This document shows positions 56,301 through 64,000 of a stretch of 64,000 nt of DNA, piece after piece. The DNA comes from Paralithodes platypus (lineage: Eukaryota > Arthropoda > Malacostraca > Decapoda > Lithodidae). The notes beneath the pieces are model-generated. The model had not been told where the DNA came from, did no database searches, and saw nothing but the letters and a program-made list of their open reading frames with translations. The stretch is from contig CM064571.1 in assembly GCA_032716605.1 (NCBI GenBank), positions 20,087,371 through 20,151,370 of the forward strand, in the 5' to 3' direction. A program made the position numbers and the translations under genes. Within the stretch, counting starts at the first letter, position 1, and each line of letters begins with the position of its first letter.

Positions 56301-59300
56301 GGAGAACAACCAGAAGAAGAAGAACAACAAGGAGAAGAAGAAGGAGAAGAACCCCATGATAGAGATGATGGAGAAGAGGAAGAAATAGGAGGTAAGGAAG
56401 GGACGATTTTTTCATTTATTCATTATTTTTCTAATTTTTCCTCCCTAGACCTCCATCAAACTTTTAAAAAAAACATCCATTAGATACCCCTTGTAGATTA
56501 ATTTGTACATTTTTCGGTAAAAAAAAAATCCAAAATTACACTCACTATCATTCGCCAGGAAAAAATAAGACACCTAAATAGCATGAAAGGGTGTTAATAT
56601 TGACAAAGAAATGGGGCGAAAGGTCTTAAAATCGAAAAACTAATGGGGCAAACATCTTATAATCTGAAAATTAATGAGGCGAAACATGAGGGAGAATGGG
56701 GTCTAGAGAAACAACCCATCTCCCCTTAACCCCTTCAGCACGATGACGTCATTTTCCTCATATTCTGCTTACCATTAGACGATTTTCTTTAGCTTATGAT
56801 ATACCTCCAGGATTCAAAGGGGTAAATACCACCTCAATAAACCCACTGAATAACACAATCCTTCTTAAACTGCATAAAATCGTCGAATTTTAGCCACAAT
56901 CACAGGTAAAAAGACGTCATCGAACTGAAAGGGTTAAGAGAAGGTTTTTAGTAGCCTCCCTAGAACCCCAACAATTAGCTTAAGAAATACCCCAAAGATC
57001 CCCCTTCCAGATAAATGTATTTTGTATATTATTCTATGTATTAGTTTATGTATTATGTATTATGTGTATGTATAATTTATGTATCATGTATATGTATTAT
57101 GTATTATGTGTATGTATAATTTATGTATTATGTATATGTATTATGTATTATGTGTATGTATAATTTATGTATTATGTATTATGTATTATGTGTATGTATA
57201 ATTTATGTATTATGTATATGTATAATTTATGTATTATGTATTATTATTATGCATTATGTGTATGTATAATTTATTTATTATGTATTTGTATTATGCATTA
57301 TGTGTATGTATAATTTATGTATTATGTATTTGTATTATGCATTATGTGTATGTATAATTTATTTATTATGCATTATGTGTATGTATAATTTATGTATTAT
57401 GTATTATTATTATGTATATGTATAATTTATGTATTATGTATTTGTATTATGCATTATGTATATGTATAATTTATGTATTATGTATTATTATTATGTGTAT
57501 GTATAATTTATGTATTATGTATTATGCATTATGTATATGTATAATTTATGTATTATGTATTATTATTATGTGTATGTATAATTTATGTATTATGTATTAT
57601 TATTATGTATATGTATAATTTATGTATTATGTATTATCATTATGTATATGTATAATTTATGTATTATGTATTATTATTATGTATATGTATAATTTATGTA
57701 TTATGTATTATCATTATGTATATGTATAATTTATGTATTATGTATTATTATTATGTATATGTATAATTTATGTATTATGTATTATCATTATGTATATGTA
57801 TAATTTATGTATTATGTGTAGGCTGTTTATTTTATGTATTATGCATTATTATTATTATTATGTATATTTTATGTATTATGGTTGGCTAAAACAACTTCAA
57901 TTATATTATCAATTCTAGAAGAAGAAGACGGGGTAGAAGAAGCGTTCCGGACGGCCATACGCGGCATCTGTCTCCTGGTCCGCCCCGAGGCCACACAGCT
58001 GGTCAACCCTTCCCAGATATTCCACATGAACTTCTTCAATACCACTTATAAATACATGGCTGCAGGTAACTATCTATATATCTATCTATCAATCAATCAA
58101 TCTATCTATCTATATATATATATATATATCTATCTATCTATCTATCAATCTATCTAACTATCTATCTATTTGTCTAACTATCTAGACCATTTCAACCAGT
58201 AGACCATTTCAAACAGTAGACCATCTCAACCAGTAGACCATTTCAACCAGTAGCTCTCAACCAGTGTACCATTTCAATCACTAGACCATTTCAAACAGTA
58301 GACCATCTCAACCAGTAGACCATTTCAACCAGTAGCTCTCAACCAGTGTACCATTTCAATCACTAGACCATTTCAAACAGTAGACCATCTCAACCAGTAG
58401 ACCATTTCAACCAGTAGCTCTCAACCAGTAGACCATTTCAATCAGTAGACCATTTCAACCAGTAGACCATTTCAACCAGTAGACCATCTCAACCAGTAAC
58501 CATTTCAACCAGTAGCTCTCAACCAGTAGACCATTTCAACCAGTAGACCATCTCAACCAGTAGACCATTTCAACCAGTAGCTCTAAACCAGTAGACAATT
58601 TCAACCAGTAACTCTCAACCAGGGCCAATCAAACATCTTGTATGTCTTGATAGCGTAATGCATTAGTGCACGGAATTTCGGTGTGAGTGTCCTGGGTTCG
58701 AGTCCTTGGAGTGCCACATGTATTTGTTGATTGCATTAATTGAGTTTAGAAGTGGAGTTGGTTGGTGTAAAAATATAATTATGAAATATTTGACAGACCT
58801 GAACCACCTCCAACTAAGCGTAAGCGTGGGGAAGCGTCGGTACATCTATAAGGAGAGTCTGATGGCTGAGATGTGGAACGCCTTGTGTTTAGGGGTGGCT
58901 AAGGATAATGAAACTCAGGTAAGACTATAATATATATCCCCCTTCTATAATATATATCCCCCTTCTATAATAAATATCCCCCTTCTATAATATATATCCC
59001 GCTTCTATAATATATATCCCGCTTCTATAATATATATCCCTCTTCTATAATATATATCCCCCTTCTATAATATATATCCCGCTTCTATAATATATATCCC
59101 TCTTCTATAATATATATCCCTCTTCTATAATATATATCCCCCTTCTATAATATATATCCCTCTTCTATAATATATATCCCCCTTCTATAATATATATCCC
59201 CCTTCTATAATATATATCCCCCTTCTATAATATATATCCCCCTTCTATAATATATATCCCCCTTCTATAATATATATCCCTCTTCTATAATATATATCCC

Positions 59301-62300
59301 TCTTCTATAATATATATCCCCCTTCTATAATATATATATCCCCCTTCTATAATATATATCCCCCTTCTATAATATATATCCCTCTTCTATAATATATATC
59401 CCTCTTCTATAATATATATCCCCCTTCTATAATATATATCCTCCTTCTATAATATATATCCCCCTTCTATAATATATATCCCCCTTCTATAATATATATC
59501 CCCCTTCTATAATATATATCCCCCTTCTATAATATATATCCCCCTTCTATAATATATATCCCCCTTCTACACTAAGGTATGGATAAGGTATAATTATGAA
59601 GTTATTGAGTACATTGATTGTGTTAAGGGGATGACCTGCTATTTTGTACCTCCTTTTCTCTCTTTCTCTGGCTTGTATCCATTTGGTTCCATTTAGCCTA
59701 CTGTTTTAAGACGTTTATCCCCATCCAGGTGTCGATTTCTTCCTGGCGAGCGATAGCGAGCCAGCATTGAATTGGAGAAATACGGCTTTGCCGGTGACAT
59801 TTTTCTATCGAAAAATGTACAAATTTAGCCTGCTGTCAAAAACATATTTTAAATATGCTGGCTCGCTACCGCTCGCCAGGAAAAAATCAACACCTGGATG
59901 GGGATAAACGTCGTAAAACAGTAGGCTGAATGGGGCCGAATGGATGCAACCCAGAGAGAGAGAGGGAGAGAGAGAAAAAAAAAGGGTGGGCCCCTTCAAT
60001 AAATTTTACAGAGAGTCTGAAGGCTGAGATGTGAAAAGCTTTGTGTTTAGGGGTGGCAATTAAGGCTAATTAATCTAACTCAGGTAACACTATTAAGGGG
60101 AGACAGTCCGTTGTTCTGGACCCCCTTCTCCCTGATGTTTAGCCCCACTAGTTTTGAGATTTTAAGACGTTGGTTCCATTAGTTTGGGGATTGTATGACC
60201 TTTCACCCCATTTCCTTGTCAATATTAGGACCCTTCGTGCCATTTAGGTGTCGATTTCTTTCTGGCGAACGTTAGCCAGCCTGTAATTTTAGGAGGAATC
60301 ACCATTTTTTTTACAAAGCTATCTTGAAGGGGGGGGGGGGGTCTAGGGGGTGTTTTTCTAAGCTTGATGGAGGTCTAAGGAGGAAACTAAAATAAATATA
60401 TGCCACTGTCCCTTTAATATTCCCTTCTACACTCAAAGATCAAAGGTATAGTCTAGATAAGGTATAAATATGAAGTTATTGGGTATATTGATAGTGATTT
60501 ACGAAGATGTGGAACCCCTTGTGTTTTGAGGTGGCCGGGACATTAAATTTGTCTAACAAAAAATGTAAACGTGTAGCTTGAAAAAGGGTCTTGGGGTGTT
60601 TTGGTCTTTTAAGGGGAAACAGACCGTTTTTGTTTTTTTTGGTTAAACAATATTTATTCCTTAGTTTTATATTCCTTAGTTTTCTCGCTAGACCTACATC
60701 AAGCTTAGAAAAACACCCCCTAGACCCCCTTCAAGATAAATTTGTACATTTTTCGGTAGAAAATGTCCCGGCCAAAGGCCGGTTCCTCATAAAATTGCAA
60801 GCTAGCTATCGCTCACCAGGAAAAAATCGACACCTAAATGGCACGAAAGGTCTTAAAATTGACAACGAAATGGGGCGAAAGGTGTTAAAATAGCCAAACT
60901 AATGGGCCGAACGTCTTATAATCTCAAAACTAGTGGGGCTAAACATTAGGGAGAAGGGGGTCCAGAAAAACGGTCTTCCTCCCCTTAAACTTTTTTTAAT
61001 GGAGGTCTAGCGAGGAAACTCAAGAATAAAGTAATAACATAGACCAACAAACAAGCACTACCCCCTTTAAAAAAAAAAAACGCAAATTGAACTCATGAAC
61101 TTGACTGTGACTTTGTGTTCGCAGGTGTGGGCGGTGTTGGATGGTCAGTTCCTCTCACCTATCGCAGACGAGACTATAGATATCGATATGTGGATGTCGA
61201 GACTCTGTTTTGGGAATTCTACATTTGACTCTGAAATCACCTTCACAGGAATGATAAGCTCGGTGTACCTTATGAATGACATTCCTGACATGGCCCCAAA
61301 CTGTACCTCTATCACTGAAGATCAGAAACTAGGCACACCTCTATCGCTCACTAAAGACTTGTGGTTAAGTAGAGGTCCCGAGTTCATCATCGAGGTAGAA
61401 GAGGACCCGTGCGTTCACCCATACCACGACTTGCTCCTCAACCAGACATTAGGCTACAATGGTTTCCTCCGTCTGTGTCGTAGCCTGGGTGGCCGGCTGC
61501 CCTATCTGAAGGAAGCGCTGATGAATGAAGTGGGAGTTCAGCCTAAGACTTGTGACGTGACGGGGAAAAATGTGTGGTGGATGGGAAGCGAGAACATGAC
61601 AAGTGAAGGAATGACGACCAAATGTCCTGTATTGTTGACCAATATGACAATGGGATGGCGTCCCTGCCTCAGTGAATTGAACTGCAGCCTGTGTAGAGTA
61701 CCCACAACTCTTACCTACACTGTCTATGGTGAACTGATGAAGTACGACAGGAATTACAGTCTAAAGTTACTACAAGGCGGAGGGTTCTTCTTGGAGGGTG
61801 ATGAGACAAGTAAAATCATCAGAGAGGGAGAGGATTGGGTCCTTCAGTCCAACTTGCACCAGGAAAAAATGTGGCTGCCCAAGAGATCATGGCCCATGGG
61901 TCGTCATCTTTGGCACTCCATCAAACACAACACAACTCTAACACTCTCCTCCTGTAACATCCTTCAGTTCTCCTCAGATGACGGTGTCTGTCTACTCCGG
62001 AGCCAGCGCTGCAATGGTATCAAGGAATCTGATGATAACAGTGATGAAAGGGATTGCAGAAGCAGACTAGTAAGAACCCAACATGGCTACGATGCCATTA
62101 AGAGTCCCCATCATGACCAGGACAGAAAAGACGTCATTATGATCTCACCAGTAATGACGAACATCAAGAAAATATCAACAGAAGAGGGAGTAGCCCATGT
62201 AGAATTGGGAGTGGTATATGGTTGGACGGATCATCGTGTGGAGTTTGTAGACTCCAAATATCTACGAAATCTTTTCCCGTGCGACCTTATCTGGAAGCCT

Positions 62301-63433
62301 GAAGGGAGACTTCTGGCTGGCTATGACAGAGGAGAGGAAATAAATACTACAGAGGTTTATGGCCACTGCTATGTGTTTTGGTTTGAACGAAAAAATGAGA
62401 CTCAAGACATAAATGATCCTCTCATGGGTAAGTAATTTTAGTCTGCATTATGATAATGCCATGCATGCTCTACATTTATCCAAGTGTATATTATATTTAC
62501 ATATTTGCCTATTTTAGAGGTTTATTAAACTAAGCAAGCCAACTCAAATAGAGTAACTATGATTTATAAAATCCTGTCTCATTAATCACATCATAACACC
62601 ACTGAATAAGTCTAATAATTATAACACATTTGTTTTGTGATTTTTCAGGCTCAATCCTTTCACCTGGGCAAATAGAAATTAGGTACGAGAACCACATACG
62701 CGCTTCAATTCCCTGTCAGCTACAAGTCTACCGCTACCCCTTCGGAAGCTACCAGTGCAATGCTTCGTTTCACATCGCTGAAGAAGTAGACATGGAGTGG
62801 TTGCATTGGAAATATTATTCAAAGCATTACCCTCTCACGTACAAAGGTGATCGTAACCTACTGGACTACTACCTGGAGAATGCGACGATGTATTTCCACG
62901 GCCGGCTTGCCACCTTGACTCTCCACCTCTATGGCCAGTCTCAGTACCACCTCCTAAACAGCTTCTTCCCCAGCGCCCTCGTCTTCATCATTTCCTATGC
63001 CACGCTCTTCTTCCCCATCAATGACTTCAATGAAAGGATCATGGTGTCGCTGACGGCCATGTTGGTACTGGTGGGACTCTTCGCTTCAGCCAGCAAGTCC
63101 TACATCAAGACCCCGTACTTCAAACTACTGGATGTCTGGTACACCATGCTCATTATCCTATGCTTCGTCATTGCCATTGTCAACGCTGTCATCAACTCAG
63201 TGCGCACAATGGAGTTGCGCAAACAGATCGCACCTGCGGGGGACGACAATACCAAAGGACCCGAAAGGAAACGGAGCAGGAAAGCCAAGCGCTTGAACTT
63301 AGTCATTAAAATTCTCTTGTTGATCGTCTTCATGTTCCAACTGCTTATATTCCTCCTGTTCGCAGCTGAAGCGGAAGATTTGATTATGCACACGGAGGGC
63401 CTCTGGTGGTCAAAGGCGTTTTCATTTGCTTAA
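55677..63433 (+). CDS. lectin/LDLa-headed Cys-loop ligand-gated ion channel, gene 2 (910 aa)
   Basis: Six exons: 55677-55755, 56095-56391, 57919-58065, 58797-58918, 61125-62427, 62649-63433. All junctions are GT-AG, phases 1,1,1,0,1; total 2733 nt = 910 codons plus TAA. Residues 1-26 are a signal peptide (SVAALVVLG core). 45-125 is a Gln/Glu-rich low-complexity insertion absent from gene 1. 126-300 is pentraxin-like (FTGMISSVYLMND). 311-407 is C-type-lectin-like. 492-526 is LDLa (SDERDC). Then comes the channel ligand-binding domain (WTDHRVEF, FPCDLIWKP). Cys-loop Cys672/Cys686 has 13 residues between. M1-M3 contain FNERIMVSLTAMLVL (Glu at -1') and SYIKTPYFKLLDVW. M4 contains FQLLIFLLFAA and is followed by a ~22-residue tail. 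The TAA stop lies within the TTAA of a MITE-A. Introns hold most of the repeats between 55.8 and 62.6 kb. Frame is intact throughout. Confidence 0.88.
55912..56060 (+). mobile_element. SINE-P copy in gene 2 intron 1
   Basis: CAGGTCAGGTGAAGGTATTG ... GAAGCTGTTGGATTGGCTTT; ends 34 bp before the exon 2 acceptor. Confidence 0.82.
56095..56391 (+). CDS. gene 2 exon 2 (Gln/Glu-rich)
   Basis: Starts GEGGGMPALAFEDHRARLC, homologous to gene 1 ALEDHRANLC, then about 70 residues of CAA/GAA-encoded Gln and Glu. Acceptor GGTGGCAG, donor GTAAGG. Confidence 0.82.
56401..56729 (-). mobile_element. MITE-A copy in gene 2 intron 2
   Basis: CCTCCCTAGACCTCCATCAA ... AACCCATCTCCCCTTAA. Confidence 0.9.
56726..56937 (+). 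mobile_element. MITE-B copy sharing TTAA with MITE-A
   Basis: TTAACCCCTTCAGCACGATG ACGTC ... CGTCATCGAACTGAAAGGGT TAA. A further MITE-A fragment follows to about 57025. Confidence 0.92.
57026..57870. repeat. ~25-50-bp minisatellite in gene 2 intron 2
   Basis: TATGTATAATTTATGTATTA units with TGTATTATTATTATG or TTTGTATTATGCATTA spacers over about 820 bp. Confidence 0.96.
57919..58065 (+). CDS. gene 2 exon 3
   Basis: EEEDGVEEAFRTAIRGICLL VRPEATQ; homologous to the second half of gene 1 exon 2. Acceptor AATTCTAG, donor GTAACT. Confidence 0.86.
58075..58185. repeat. (TATC)n microsatellite
   Basis: CTATCTATCTAT and TA runs in gene 2 intron 3. Confidence 0.95.
58186..58625. repeat. 17-bp minisatellite (AGACCATTTCAACCAGT)
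   Basis: About 25 units with a recurring AGCTCTCAACCAGT variant and a ~96-bp higher-order repeat. Confidence 0.95.
58640..58765 (+). mobile_element. SINE-C copy in gene 2 intron 3
   Basis: TGATAGCGTAATGCATTAGT GC (A box region), CCTGGGTTCGAGTCCTTGG (B box), then CCACATGTATTTGTTGATTG. It ends about 30 bp before exon 4. Confidence 0.75.
58797..58918 (+). CDS. gene 2 exon 4
   Basis: 122 nt; GKRRYIYKESLMAEMWNALC. Acceptor TTTGACAG, donor GTAAGA. Two decayed copies lie downstream in the next intron. Confidence 0.88.
58925..59571. repeat. 20-bp minisatellite (TTCTATAATATATATCCCCC)
   Basis: About 32 highly uniform copies beginning 6 bp after the exon 4 donor, with CCCTC, CCCGC and CCTCC variants. 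Confidence 0.97.
59633..60000 (+). mobile_element. MITE-D copy in gene 2 intron 4
   Basis: TTAAGGGGATGACCTGC ... GGCTTTGCCGG ... both fold-back arms; right TTAA mutated. Confidence 0.9.
60008..60083 (+). pseudogene. decayed duplicate of gene 2 exon 4
   Basis: AGAGAGTCTGAAGGCTGAGA TG matches exon 4 (AGGAGAGTCTGATGGCTGAGA). TGG has become TGA, and an AACTCAG/GTAACA donor remains. Confidence 0.85.
60093..60417 (+). mobile_element. MITE-A copy bounded by TTAA
   Basis: TTAAGGGGAGACAGTCCG ... GTCCCTTTAA; inserted 10 bp after the pseudo-exon donor. Confidence 0.9.
60503..60536 (+). pseudogene. second decayed fragment of gene 2 exon 4
   Basis: GAAGATGTGGAACCCCTTGT GTTTTGAGGTGGCC matches the exon 4 segment encoding EMWNALCLGVA, with frame damage. 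Confidence 0.65.
60534..61073 (+). mobile_element. MITE-A copy split by another MITE-A
   Basis: GCCGGGACATT ... GGGTCTTGGGGTGTTTT up to 60608, then AATGGAGGTCTAGCGAGGAA from 60997 to CCCCCTTTAA near 61072. Confidence 0.82.
60609..60988 (-). mobile_element. MITE-A nested in MITE-A, bounded by TTAA
   Basis: TTAAGGGGAAACAGACCG ... CGGTCTTCCTCCCCTTAA, 380 bp, in the TTAA of the host copy. Confidence 0.92.
61125..62427 (+). CDS. gene 2 exon 5 (lectin-like, LDLa, start of channel ligand-binding domain)
   Basis: 1303 nt, same length as gene 1 exon 4. 61771-61983 is identical to the gene 1 counterpart. Confidence 0.92.
62428..62648. other. gene 2 intron 5
   Basis: 221 bp, AT-rich, no repeats; position equals gene 1 intron 4. 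Confidence 0.85.
62649..63433 (+). CDS. gene 2 exon 6 (Cys-loop and membrane domain)
   Basis: 785 nt to TAA; about two-thirds amino-acid identity to gene 1 exon 5 by eye, with a longer C-terminal tail. Confidence 0.92.
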
Positions 63434-63789
63434 GGGGGGTATAGGGTTTTTCTGGACCCCCTTCCTCCCTCATGTTTAGCCCCATTAGTTATCAGATTTT
63501 AAAATGTTCGGCCCATTAGTTTGGTGATTTTAAGACCTTTCGCCCCATTTCTTTGCCAATATTAAGACTTTTCATGTTATTTAGGTATCGATTTTTTCCT
63601 GGCGAGCGATAGCGAGCCTGTATTTTAAGAGGAACCGGCCATCGGCCATTTTCTATCGAAAAATGTACAAATTTATCTTGAAAGGGGGTCTATGGGGTGC
63701 TTTATTAAGCTTGATGTAGGTCTAGGGAGGAAACTCAAAAATATATTAATAAATATATAGACCAAAAAAACAAGCACTACCCCCTTTAC
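63430..63789 (+). mobile_element. MITE-A directly at the end of gene 2
   Basis: TTAAGGGGGGTATAGGG ... ACTACCCCCTTTAC. The first TTAA contains the gene 2 stop codon, so the element would form the start of the 3' UTR. Confidence 0.9.
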
Positions 63790-64000
63790 TCCCTGACTTC
63801 CAACATTCCATGCTAAACTAAATAAAGGCGTCTACTGACCGCCAGAAAAAGAGGAAGAAATGCCGACTCAAAAACTGAAGGGGTTAATTCAATTCTGGCT
63901 GACATTAAACCATACTTTTTACTCGGATTAGGAAAGACCTCAGGGAATCTCAGGGATAAAATATATTCAAATGTAGGCCTACCCTCTGACTCCCTCAACT
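63790..64000 (+). mobile_element. MITE-B-like fragments
   Basis: CCATGCTAAACTAAATAAAG GCGTCTA ... CAAAAACTGAAGGGGTTAA to 63885, then another partial arm running off the window. Confidence 0.7.

Noticed and set aside
56118..56415. Antisense and alternate-frame ORFs in the Gln/Glu-rich exon
   Set aside because: Trinucleotide repeats leave several frames open; only the frame joining exons 1 and 3 in phase is supported.
63100..63393. Minus-strand frame opposite gene 2 exon 6
   Set aside because: Shadow of the membrane-domain exon.

Overview
This window looks like nuclear DNA of a decapod crustacean (inference, not proven). Supporting features are the extreme density of microsatellites and minisatellites, tRNA-headed SINEs, short TTAA-flanked DNA elements in great number, non-LTR retrotransposon relics, eukaryotic initiator tRNA genes, and intron-bearing genes for secreted or membrane proteins with GT-AG junctions. 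There is no sign of prokaryotic or organelle organisation. One 100-N assembly gap lies at 6401-6500.

Layout. 1-13.5 kb is almost entirely low-complexity DNA, with SINE/MITE debris and an inverted pair of ~417-bp retroposons that still carry target-site duplications (9370-9785, 10165-10583). 12.1-22.1 kb holds three identical initiator-Met tRNA genes, a degenerate reverse-transcriptase fragment and a 1.35-kb minisatellite. 22-29 kb is mostly unique AT-rich DNA with an RTE-like relic. 29.27-33.66 kb (minus) carries a two-exon gene for a 79-residue secreted Pro/Gly-rich peptide; I assembled it from a signal-peptide exon and a phase-compatible terminal exon. Its intron contains three TTAA-specific elements nested inside one another. 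37.7-38.8 kb is a 5'-truncated LINE on the minus strand. 39.3-40.9 kb is an intronless protein-kinase-like gene with one in-frame stop and a lost DFG aspartate. 

The main finding is at 44.7-63.4 kb: two paralogous genes in head-to-head inverted orientation (44764-49092 minus, 806 aa; 55677-63433 plus, 910 aa). Each encodes a signal peptide, a pentraxin/laminin-G-like domain, a C-type-lectin-like cysteine region, an LDL-receptor class A module and a complete Cys-loop (pentameric) ligand-gated channel with four membrane segments. Exon lengths match exactly in the core (122 and 1303 nt in both). A roughly 0.4-0.6-kb stretch of the large exon is nearly identical between the two, inside otherwise diverged genes, which points to recent gene conversion. 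The plus-strand gene has gained a Gln/Glu-rich insertion and an extra intron, carries two decayed extra copies of one exon, and ends in a stop codon that is part of a MITE target site. If the genes are expressed, the parts suggest channels gated through a large lectin-like ectodomain; that role is inference.

Repeat names used below are my own. MITE-A and MITE-D begin TTAAGGGG and share a hairpin core. MITE-B begins TTAACCC (piggyBac-like). MITE-F1/F2 and MITE-I also sit in TTAA. MITE-G and MITE-L are fold-back elements. SINE-C, SINE-J and SINE-P have tRNA-like heads. Rep-E, H, K, M and N are short interspersed families of unknown type.
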